36,771 nucleotides of DNA. Origin: an uncultured candidate division Zixibacteria bacterium. Its GTDB lineage: Bacteria; Zixibacteria; MSB-5A5; GN15; PGXB01. Under the pieces are notes generated by a model. The model made no database searches and was not told the DNA's origin. It saw only the letters and a program-made list of their open reading frames with translations. A program made the position numbers and the translations under genes. The stretch covers positions 1-36,771 of the forward strand of contig CALAMC010000081.1 of NCBI GenBank assembly GCA_937925655.1, in the 5' to 3' direction. Of this stretch, positions 8,411 to 14,759 are shown piece by piece (within the stretch, counting starts at the first letter, position 1; each line of letters starts with the position of its first letter).

Positions 8411-8444
8411 AAAAACCCGCGGCAATAAAATTTCGCGGGTTTTT
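8411..8444 (-). terminator. Rho-independent terminator after the PEP-CTERM gene
   Basis: AAAAACCCGCG (8411-8421) pairs with CGCGGGTTTTT (8434-8444). Read on the minus strand, the stem ends in a run of Ts 19 bases after the PEP-CTERM gene stop. The symmetry allows activity on both strands. Confidence 0.8.
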
Positions 8445-8462
8445 GTGAGTGAAATAAAAAAT

Positions 8463-9050
8463 TTACTTTTTAAAATGGCGTCTGATGCCCAGTCCGACCA
8501 GACCCAGACCCATCAAAAGCATAGTGCCCGGTTCCGGGATGACGGTTTCGGTATCAGGACGGAGGATGTAGTAACCGTCGGCATTGCGAGCTGTATTCCA
8601 GCCATAACCGCCGGCACGACCATCTTTGGAATAAAAATCGCCTTCAATCGGATTGCGCCATGAATAAAAGCCGTAATAGCCGGACTGCCAGTCCATTTTC
8701 ATGGCCGATTCGATACCGTCTTTGCTGCCGAGTTCGACGGCACCATTACCGGAAAAATTCCAGAAATCCTCTCCGGTGACATTGGGCGAAACTTCAATCA
8801 CCAAATGGCTGGGTTCGCCAATCAAGGTGTTGCCGTTGAGATCGGTGAGCCAGTACTGGTAAAACCAGGCATGGTTAGCCTGCTCTTCGATCAGCCAGGA
8901 AATTTTAAAGCCGTTGACACCCCAGTTTCCGGTGGCATTGACCCCTTCGTTGGAGGTCAGCATACCGCTGAACGAAGATAACTGGGCGCTGGCCGAGGAA
9001 GCAATCATGAGAATTGCGATGGCAAGAACGGTCAGCAGTGATTTTTTCAT
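8463..9050 (-). CDS. PEP-CTERM sorting-signal exported protein
   Basis: 195 residues. The N-terminus MKKSLLTVLAIAILMIASSASAQ is a classical Sec signal with cleavage after ASA. The C-terminus has the tripartite PEP-CTERM tag: VIPEPGT, then a hydrophobic stretch with LLMGLGLVGLG, then the basic end RRHFKK. Such tags are recognised by an exosortase, which usually accompanies exopolysaccharide assembly; no exosortase is encoded in this window. The central part (residues 24-165) is rich in Trp, Tyr, Gly and Asn and is probably beta-sandwich, but no named domain was recognised. The frame is open upstream to 9416, but the ATG at 9050, with AGGGGAAAG before it and a signal peptide after it, is the clear start. 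Confidence 0.85.
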   Translation of the reverse strand: MKKSLLTVLAIAILMIASSASAQLSSFSGMLTSNEGVNATGNWGVNGFKISWLIEEQANHAWFYQYWLTDLNGNTLIGEPSHLVIEVSPNVTGEDFWNFSGNGAVELGSKDGIESAMKMDWQSGYYGFYSWRNPIEGDFYSKDGRAGGYGWNTARNADGYYILRPDTETVIPEPGTMLLMGLGLVGLGIRRHFKK

Positions 9051-9508
9051 AAATTTACTTTCCCCTATGTTAATTTTACATTTTTCCAAGCAATTATTCT
9101 TCCCATTTGCAAAAAGCAGAATCAATGCCCAAACAGGGGAAATCGTATTTTGCTGACAGTGGAAAGCCGAGAAAATTGGCGTCGAAAATAAGAGAAAAAG
9201 GCGATAATTTTTCCGGGCCCAGGCCGAAAGGTGTATCGTGTTGTCCATTAATATCTTACAAGACATAAAAGGATTGGCTGGTTTAGTTGTTTTTAAAATA
9301 GACGGTTTTTTATGGATGCGGCTGTAACATATTGTTTGACGGCGCTTTAAATGACAAAAGTCCCCGCATTTTCCGATATTCCTGCAATATCTTAAAATGC
9401 GCACAATTTTGACCACATTTGTGTAATATATTGCAGTCTGAAATCATATAAATCTAATCAGGATTCATGTTCGGGGCTGCAAATTGATATCGGAACGGCC
9501 ATATCTGC
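9051..9508. other. Long AT-rich intergenic region with an orphan hairpin
   Basis: No gene is supported. A minus-strand frame runs upstream of the PEP-CTERM start but is Cys- and Lys-rich, with no ribosome site. The main visible structure is the imperfect inverted repeat at 9366-9400, listed separately. Confidence 0.5.
9366..9400. repeat. Two-tier inverted repeat
   Basis: GCATTTT (9366-9372) pairs with AAAATGC (9394-9400), and inside it GATATT (9375-9380) pairs with AATATC (9386-9391), with a 2x2 mismatch between tiers and a CCTGC loop. There is no adjacent gene end to explain it as a terminator. Confidence 0.55.
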
Positions 9509-9536
9509 TTGTCTTTTGACGGATTTTTGTTATAAT
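9509..9536 (+). promoter_or_regulatory. Extended -10 promoter for the candidate selenoprotein gene
   Basis: A perfect TATAAT at 9531-9536 is preceded by TGT (extended -10 TGn) and, 16 bases upstream, by TTGTCT at 9509-9514. The expected start near 9543 gives a leader of about 30 bases containing an AGGTGAT ribosome site before the ATG at 9573. Confidence 0.65.
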
Positions 9537-9572
9537 ACAAAACCTTTTTAATCTATAATGGTTATAGGTGAT

Positions 9573-9896
9573 ATGCTTAAAGTAACTGATACTGCCAAAA
9601 CCGAACTGGAAAAAGTTCTCGCCTCCGATATGGCCAAGGACAAATGGCTTGTCCTGTTTTACCAGGGAGCCGGCTGAAGCGGCCCGGTTCTGGGGATGAC
9701 TCTGGTCGAGTCAACCGACGGCCTGGTCAGGCTGGAATCAAACGGACTTAGCGCTTATATCGAACCGGGGTTAAACGATCATCTCGAACGGCTGGGTGAT
9801 ATCAATATAGATTTTGTTACCAATGCCATGGGATCGGGGTATACGATCGTTGTCGGCGAAAAAATCGACTGCGCCTCCAAAGGGTGCAGTTGTTAG
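9573..9896 (+). CDS. HesB/IscA-like protein, candidate selenoprotein (Sec35 at in-frame TGA)
   Basis: 107 residues if the TGA at 9675-9677 is read as selenocysteine. HesB/IscA-type proteins bind iron or 4Fe-4S/2Fe-2S clusters through three Cys ligands; E. coli IscA uses Cys35, Cys99 and Cys101. Here codon 35 is TGA, in the context QGAG-U-SGPVLGM. The adjacent paralogue at 10030 has QGSG-C-RGPVLGM with Cys at the same residue number. The frame continues open for 72 codons after the TGA, is clearly homologous to the paralogue throughout, and keeps its C-terminal CASxGCSC cysteines. Initiation is well supported by an extended -10 promoter and AGGTGAT before the ATG at 9573. A SECIS-like hairpin with GGUC in its loop follows the TGA. 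The alternative is a recent nonsense mutation, but the preserved downstream frame and hairpin argue against it. A conventional gene caller would miss the first 34 codons. Confidence 0.8.
9678..9723 (+). promoter_or_regulatory. Candidate bacterial SECIS element
   Basis: Immediately after the TGA, TGACTC (9697-9702) pairs with GAGTCA (9708-9713) around the loop TGGTC (9703-9707). After an A-A mismatch, GG (9694-9695) pairs with CC (9715-9716), and GGCC (9681-9684) can pair with GGCC (9720-9723) at the base. There are 25 bases between the TGA and the loop, and the loop has G at its second position; both agree with the published description of bacterial SECIS elements. The loop contains GGUC, as in the E. 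coli fdhF element. The paralogue at 10030 lacks this stem. Confidence 0.7.
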
Positions 9897-9901
9897 GCAT
9901 T

Positions 9902-9939
9902 CAATTCTTTTAATAGAATTGGGGTCTTTTTCGGAGACC
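9902..9939 (+). terminator. Weak hairpins after the candidate selenoprotein gene
   Basis: CAATTCT (9902-9908) pairs with AGAATTG (9915-9921), followed by GGGTCTTTTT. A second small stem is formed by GGTCT (9923-9927) and AGACC (9935-9939). A partial terminator is plausible but not strong. Confidence 0.35.
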
Positions 9940-10029
9940 GTATTTCTAACGCTTTCCTTTTCCCTTGCTTTCCGGCAACATTTTATTACAATGCTTGTTA
10001 GTATTGACAAAAGGAGAAAGGACAACTAA

Positions 10030-10365
10030 ATGCTAAAGGTTTCCGATATCGCCCGCGATGAGCTTCTGAAAGTTCTCGAATCCGATATGGCCAAAGACAA
10101 GGACCTGATTTTATTCTATCAGGGTTCCGGATGCCGCGGCCCGGTACTGGGGATGACGCTTGGGGAACATACCGAAGACATGATAAAAATCGATTCCAAT
10201 CGGATTGAGGCTTATATCGAGTCTTCACTCAACGACAGTCTCGGCAAAATCGGTGATATTCATATCGATTATATAACCAATGACCTCGGTTCGGGATATT
10301 CGATCGTGGTCGGTGAGGATCGTTGTGCCTCGGGCGGATGCAGTTGTTCCGGCGGCGGTCATTAA
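10030..10365 (+). CDS. HesB/IscA-like protein, cysteine paralogue
   Basis: 111 residues. This is probably an iron-sulfur cluster assembly or carrier protein of the HesB/IscA type. Potential ligands are Cys35 in QGSGCRGPVLGM and the C-terminal cluster CASGGCSC, matching the three-Cys arrangement of IscA. A Gly- and His-containing tail (SGGGH) follows. It is closely related to the preceding gene over its full length; codon 35 is TGC here and TGA there. The two genes lie 133 bases apart on the same strand with hairpins between them, so they may be transcribed separately. AAAGGA precedes the ATG. No suf or isc genes are in the window, so the client protein is unknown. Confidence 0.82.
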   Translation: MLKVSDIARDELLKVLESDMAKDKDLILFYQGSGCRGPVLGMTLGEHTEDMIKIDSNRIEAYIESSLNDSLGKIGDIHIDYITNDLGSGYSIVVGEDRCASGGCSCSGGGH

Positions 10366-10386
10366 ATCGCGACGGGATATAATTTT

Positions 10387-10416
10387 AAAAGGCGGCCAAA
10401 TTCCGGCCGCCTTTTT
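10387..10416. terminator. Bidirectional rho-independent terminator
   Basis: AAAAGGCGGCC (10387-10397) pairs with GGCCGCCTTTTT (10405-10416). It lies between the convergent HesB-like gene and the protease gene and has T-runs in both directions. Confidence 0.85.
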
Positions 10417-10439
10417 AATTTGGGTTTTGTATGCCCTGT

Positions 10440-13244
10440 CTATTTATGCAATGTGCCGCATCCGGCAACCCAGTTTTCGCAGGAACAGGGGACGGGTCCG
10501 GGCGGGGTATCGTACTTATAAGAAATCAGGTACAGGATATCCAGCAGGTTTACGACACAATCGCCGGTGGCGTCGCCGGAGCAGACGGCGTACGGAGTCG
10601 GGGCATCACCGGGCGGCGTGTTGTATTTATAGGCGATCAGGTATAGAATATCGAGCAGATTGAACAGGCCGTCGTCGTTGGCGTCACCGGGAGTGCAATC
10701 GCAGTTACCGGCAGAGGTATTGGTAATAACCAGAGCATAATCAACCATGACCGTTATGGCGCCGCCGGTATAAGGATCCGGTGGTGTCGTCTGCGAATAC
10801 CAGTTGAGATTCATGAAGTTCATAAGCAGGCTCCAGGAATTGGGATAGTTGGTCAGGCGGATAGCGGCGGGCGACGCGCAGCCATGAGCATAGGTTTCGG
10901 TATGATAACGGTCGTGATGCTTGGTCCCGTGCGGCCCGGAGATATAAGCGGCGTCGTTGTGAACCGTTCCTCCATGAGCCTGGTCGTTGGCGTCGAAGTA
11001 CGGGTCAGAGATGCAGATGTCATTGTCTTCGGTGCAAACGCCGGCGACGGTGACATAATGGCCGCCGAATCGTCCGCAACCGGCGGGATGCGGTATTTCG
11101 TAGAAGCCCAAAAGCAGGATGACATCGCGGCTGGCCATGACGGAGTCTTTGATTAGCTGGAAGGTCGGGCCGGGAATGAGAGTGGAAGCATAATCATTGG
11201 TAAGGCCGGCCAGTACCAGAGAGCTGTCGAAACCGAGTTTAAGATCACTTATAAGGGTTCCCGGCGTGGTAACGTCGGTGCGACAGAGTCCCTTCATATG
11301 GGTTATAAGCGGGACAACGTTATTGGTGTCATGGTCGTCCCAAACATTGGCCGGGGCATAACTGCCGACCAGCGGGTAGTGATCGTTTGGCGAGGGGTTG
11401 CCGGGTCCGGGATAAAACGGTCGTGGATCGACCGGGCTTGATTCATACTTGGAGTCGAACCACCACAAGCAATTGGCCAGAGCGGCCGGGGCGCACCAGC
11501 TCCAGAACTGGTTACCGGTGAAAGGAGATTTCCAGTTATCCTGCTTCATGTCGAAATCGGGCATGCCATAGGGGGCATAGTCTTCGTAGGATGATTTGTA
11601 ATATTCACAGGTATCGAGCGGCGGTTCCTCGGTGGGGCAGATGACGAAGGCGCCTTCGATAACGGCATAACACGCCGTTGGCGCGGTCCCCCCGGCCCAG
11701 CCGCCGTTGATATTCTCAAAGGAGGTCCAAATCCATTCTTCATGATAGTCGGTTAAATACAAAGCTCCGGCGAGAGCCGGGCACTGGGAGGAGCTAAGCG
11801 TTCCCACTTGGTACACATGGCCGTCGACCTGGGAGGCGTCGCTGTTGGAGGGAGTTCCGGGCGCTTGAATAAAAGGACGATAGGGATCGCTGATGCCGAT
11901 TCGCTGTTTGAGCGTATCGACGCCGATCATGTTTATCCAATGACCGCCCGTCCGGCATAGATTGGATTGATCCTGATTCATGAATCCGAGCAGTAGAATA
12001 ATGTTCTGACTGGCCAAAAGCTGTTGTTTGAGATAATCAAAAGAGGGAAAACTGACTACCGTATCGGTGTAGCTGTTACGCAACCCGGCGTTGGTCAACC
12101 AGGTATTGATGCCGGTTTCCATGTCGAAAGGGGTGGTGCCATACTGAAATACTCCCGGAAACATAACCGTGTCATCGGTGGTCAGGCAGGAGGCCAAAGC
12201 TTCGATCAGGGGTTTGACGTTGGCACTGTCGTGGTCGTCCCAGCTGCCATAAGACGTTACCAGATTATAATTGTCATTGGGGGCGGGACTTCCGCCACTG
12301 GGATAAAACGGCCGGGGGTCGACGGGGTTCGGTTCGAACTTGGAATCCAGCCACCAGAAGCAATTGGCCAGGGCGACAGGGCCGTCATAGGTCCAGCGGC
12401 CGAATCCTTTCCAGGTGCTGTCGAGGTGCATGCTGAAGTCAGGCATGCCGGCCGGGCAATAGTCGATGTACGCCTGCTTTTTATATAAGGTGTCGATGAT
12501 ACCGGATATTTGTATGGCCCCTTTCAGGTCGGGTCGATTGCCAATGGTGTACCAGGGCGGATTGAAACCATCGCCGTTCTGCAATGCCCCCGTCAGTCTC
12601 AGAATATTCAGCATACGGGCCGGGCTAATTTGATTGGTTGATCCGTTGACGGTTTCATTGATGCTCGAAACCAATGCCACGGCGGCGGCTATGTTGGGAG
12701 CGGCACTCGAGGTGCCTGCAAAAGTGCTGGTATAATACAGGGTAGAGTCAAAGCCTTCCGAATAGTATGTCCCGTAGCCGGTGGTATAGACGTGTTCGCC
12801 CCAGCCCTGAAGGTCCACACGAGCGCCATAGTTGGAAAACGGCATGCGGAAGCGGTCGCCGGTCGTCCCGCCGAAGGCGGAAGGGACACCGCCGGCCCCG
12901 ACCATGATGGCCCCGGAATGATTGGCGAGCAAAAACGGCGCATGACCGGTATTATAAATGGGGTCGTCCAGACACTGATAGCCGTTACCGGCGGCTTCGA
13001 CGACATGAATGCCATTGCCGACGGCGGTTACGATTATGTTGTACCATGATTGAAACCATTCAACAGGGATGAGCCCGGTATCGCTGGTACCATTATAACG
13101 CGGGCCGGGATACTGATGTTCGATGAGCATTATATCACCGGCGTTCAAATAGGACATGGCATTGGTCATGGCCACGCCCAGATACCAGGCCGAATCCTGT
13201 CCGGGAGGAGTGACCGGTTTCAGAAAAGTCGGCGCGACGGCCAT
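10440..13244 (-). CDS. C-terminal part of secreted subtilase: S8 His/Ser half not counted from start, two papain-like domains, dockerin pair
   Basis: 934 residues from the first ATG after an in-frame TAG. It carries most of a peptidase S8 domain: oxyanion Asn87 in AAGNG and catalytic Ser179 in GTSSAAP. The catalytic His (NNNHGTAVLGEL) lies in open frame between the TAG and this ATG. Next come two tandem domains of about 280 residues resembling C39/papain-like cysteine peptidases. The second has Cys584 in WSWCAPAAL, His729 in GGHYVTVAGV and Asp747 in ISDPY. The first has Asp287 (WTYDGPVAL) in place of Cys but keeps His435 and Asp453. The C-terminus (852-920) has two dockerin-like calcium repeats with NLLDILYLI. 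The product would be exported, since the signal peptide is in the fragment at 13410. Without readthrough this fragment has neither signal nor catalytic Asp and is probably not functional. Confidence 0.8.
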   Translation of the reverse strand: MAVAPTFLKPVTPPGQDSAWYLGVAMTNAMSYLNAGDIMLIEHQYPGPRYNGTSDTGLIPVEWFQSWYNIIVTAVGNGIHVVEAAGNGYQCLDDPIYNTGHAPFLLANHSGAIMVGAGGVPSAFGGTTGDRFRMPFSNYGARVDLQGWGEHVYTTGYGTYYSEGFDSTLYYTSTFAGTSSAAPNIAAAVALVSSINETVNGSTNQISPARMLNILRLTGALQNGDGFNPPWYTIGNRPDLKGAIQISGIIDTLYKKQAYIDYCPAGMPDFSMHLDSTWKGFGRWTYDGPVALANCFWWLDSKFEPNPVDPRPFYPSGGSPAPNDNYNLVTSYGSWDDHDSANVKPLIEALASCLTTDDTVMFPGVFQYGTTPFDMETGINTWLTNAGLRNSYTDTVVSFPSFDYLKQQLLASQNIILLLGFMNQDQSNLCRTGGHWINMIGVDTLKQRIGISDPYRPFIQAPGTPSNSDASQVDGHVYQVGTLSSSQCPALAGALYLTDYHEEWIWTSFENINGGWAGGTAPTACYAVIEGAFVICPTEEPPLDTCEYYKSSYEDYAPYGMPDFDMKQDNWKSPFTGNQFWSWCAPAALANCLWWFDSKYESSPVDPRPFYPGPGNPSPNDHYPLVGSYAPANVWDDHDTNNVVPLITHMKGLCRTDVTTPGTLISDLKLGFDSSLVLAGLTNDYASTLIPGPTFQLIKDSVMASRDVILLLGFYEIPHPAGCGRFGGHYVTVAGVCTEDNDICISDPYFDANDQAHGGTVHNDAAYISGPHGTKHHDRYHTETYAHGCASPAAIRLTNYPNSWSLLMNFMNLNWYSQTTPPDPYTGGAITVMVDYALVITNTSAGNCDCTPGDANDDGLFNLLDILYLIAYKYNTPPGDAPTPYAVCSGDATGDCVVNLLDILYLISYKYDTPPGPVPCSCENWVAGCGTLHK

Positions 13245-13409
13245 AGTGACCCCATAGGAGGCGCCGGTAACCCCCCAGCCGTTGCGTTGTCCGACCAGTT
13301 CGCCCAGAACGGCGGTGCCGTGGTTATTATTGGCGAAGGGATCTCGGGCCTGATAGAGGGTTGGAACCCAGGTGACGATGCTGGTCGGCAGATCCTGATG
13401 CGCCAGATG

Positions 13410-13412
13410 CTA
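13410..13412 (-). other. In-frame TAG splitting the subtilase gene
   Basis: The frame from 14033 stops at TAG (read on minus) and then continues open in the same frame to 10440. The context is DFEYS-TAG-HLAHQDL. Related subtilases often have Trp after this segment, so TGG to TAG is a likely single-base change. The frame is not shifted. Confidence 0.85.
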
Positions 13413-14033
13413 GGAGTATTCGAAATCGCAGATGGTTACGGCCGAGCCGGTTCCACCGGGAATAGTCCAGGCATATTCGGCGTCGATACCGTCAAAGGTG
13501 GGGTCAAGGTAGCCCTGAAAGGGAGAAAAATCCCCCGGTAGCGGTGCTTCCACCGGGAGGGGAAGAGGCTGGGCCAGTTCGACTTCGGGAAGTGCGTTCA
13601 ACTGATTGATCCAGTCTTCGGTTTTAATGCCGGTGGGAACGGTGAGTATAAAATAATTATTAAGGTCGGCGATCTCGCGTCCGGTGGTATATTGAGCAAT
13701 TTGCCTCATTTCATCCAATCTTGCCTCATCGACGGACATTCTTGCCCAGACGCCTCCGTCAACCCGGATTGATTCCATTACACCGACCGCCTTGTCGGTC
13801 TGAAGGGTTCCGGTACTGCGGTCAAAGGGGGTGTTTTGGTTATCGAGGCCGATATCGAGGTCATCCACGAATTTGACTTCGACATGGCGCCTATCGAACC
13901 AGTCGGGGATGGCGGTGACGGTGGATTTATCGGGAATAGGTCGCGGTCGAAGATCGGTCGCCGCGGATATCGATACAAAGAAAAGAAGCGTGACAATAAT
14001 TGCCACAGTCGGAGCGATAACTCTGGTACACAT
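13410..14033 (-). CDS. N-terminal part of the secreted subtilase (signal, propeptide, catalytic Asp)
   Basis: 207 residues ending at the premature TAG. Residues 1-25 form a Sec signal (VIAPTVAIIVTLLFFVSISA). The following 130 residues look like an inhibitor-type propeptide, with DLNNYFILTVP near residue 128. The end carries the S8 catalytic Asp in AVTICDFEYS. Together with the downstream frame at 10440 it forms one gene of about 1,198 codons, counting the TAG. Alone it could only yield a secreted propeptide plus the first strand of the protease. The ATG at 14033 has AAAGGGAAA upstream, and a promoter is seen at 14159-14188. Pseudogene, sequencing error or readthrough are the alternatives. Confidence 0.8.
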   Translation of the reverse strand: MCTRVIAPTVAIIVTLLFFVSISAATDLRPRPIPDKSTVTAIPDWFDRRHVEVKFVDDLDIGLDNQNTPFDRSTGTLQTDKAVGVMESIRVDGGVWARMSVDEARLDEMRQIAQYTTGREIADLNNYFILTVPTGIKTEDWINQLNALPEVELAQPLPLPVEAPLPGDFSPFQGYLDPTFDGIDAEYAWTIPGGTGSAVTICDFEYS

Positions 14034-14158
14034 AGCTTTTCCCTTTGTGTAATTTTTACATATAAAATTTTGCCTTTTGGGCGTGCGGCCTCAAGATATT
14101 ATTTTATCGAGATGTCCGTTCGGAAGAATATAACGTCTTGGCGTGTTTTCAGTTAATA

Positions 14159-14188
14159 ATAATATAATCCATCGGCGTTTGCGGTCAA
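14159..14188 (-). promoter_or_regulatory. Sigma-70 promoter for the subtilase gene
   Basis: On the minus strand, TTGACC (14188-14183) is followed by TATTAT (14164-14159) after 18 bases; an overlapping TATATT gives a 16-base spacing. It lies about 125 bases before the ATG. Confidence 0.5.
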
Positions 14189-14211
14189 GAATTTAATTTG
14201 GTGGGGGTGTC

Positions 14212-14250
14212 AAAAAAAAGGGCGGCCTATTTAGACCGCCCCAAAAAAAA
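14212..14250 (-). terminator. Rho-independent terminator after the small dockerin gene
   Basis: GGGCGG (14220-14225) pairs with CCGCCC (14236-14241), flanked by eight As on each side. Read on the minus strand, the stem is followed by TTTTTTTT. It closes the 17090-14259 transcript. Confidence 0.85.
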
Positions 14251-14258
14251 TCAAATGT

Positions 14259-14744
14259 TTATGAAGGGCAGACCGGGCCCGGTCCGGCAGGTTGGTTATA
14301 CAAAAAGCCAATCAGATACAGAATGTCGATCAAATTGACATTGGTATCGCCGTTGGCGTCGAGAAGCTCGCTACAGCCGTTCGGATTGCCCGGTCCGGGC
14401 GGATTATTATACAAATGCCCGATAGTGTATAAAATGTCCAGCAGATTGACGGCCAGGTCGCTGTTGGCGTCACCGGGGACGCCCCAGGCGACGCAACAGT
14501 TGGCACCGCCCGTCGCGAAACTCTGCCAGAAACCCTGATGCACACTGTTTAACCCCGAAGTTGCCTGACCCACAGCCGTCTGTCCGATCGTGCCGCTTAG
14601 CGTGAAACCGCCGCCAGTGCTGCCTGTCGAGCCACCTGAAGAGATAACTTGCCAGGGGATGTATTCGCCGGCGGCCAGAGCGATAGAAAAGGACAATAGC
14701 ATAGCGATCAGGAAGATGCGCAAAGTTCTTAATCGCATCATCAT
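14259..14744 (-). CDS. Small secreted dockerin-repeat protein
   Basis: 161 residues. The N-terminus (LRTLRIFLIAMLLSFSIALAAG) is a Sec signal. Residues 26-75 hold a Gly/Ser/Thr-rich segment with GGFTLSGTIGQTAVGQATSG and HQGFWQSF, a pattern I associate with surface proteins of FCB bacteria. The C-terminal half holds two dockerin-like calcium loops, GDANSDLAVNLLDILYTI and DANGDTNVNLIDILYLI, each followed by a PPGPG or PAGPGP linker. The protein lies 15 bases after the S74-domain gene and has an AGAGGAGA ribosome site, so the two are probably one operon and may act together at the surface. Three consecutive ATGs leave the exact start uncertain by two codons. The partner (cohesin or otherwise) is unknown. 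Confidence 0.82.
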   Translation of the reverse strand: MMMRLRTLRIFLIAMLLSFSIALAAGEYIPWQVISSGGSTGSTGGGFTLSGTIGQTAVGQATSGLNSVHQGFWQSFATGGANCCVAWGVPGDANSDLAVNLLDILYTIGHLYNNPPGPGNPNGCSELLDANGDTNVNLIDILYLIGFLYNQPAGPGPVCPS

Positions 14745-14759
14745 AATCTCCTCTCCAGG

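Noticed and set aside
8463..9416. Longer start for the PEP-CTERM protein
   Set aside because: The extension is Cys- and Lys-rich with no ribosome site; the signal peptide starts at 9050.
9516..9536. TTGACG with TATAAT as a promoter
   Set aside because: The spacing is only nine bases; the TTGTCT at 9509 with 16 bases and an extended -10 fits better.
9696..9896. Short plus-strand CDS starting after the TGA
   Set aside because: The homology to the 10030 gene starts 41 codons earlier; this is the tail of the TGA-containing gene and not an independent gene.
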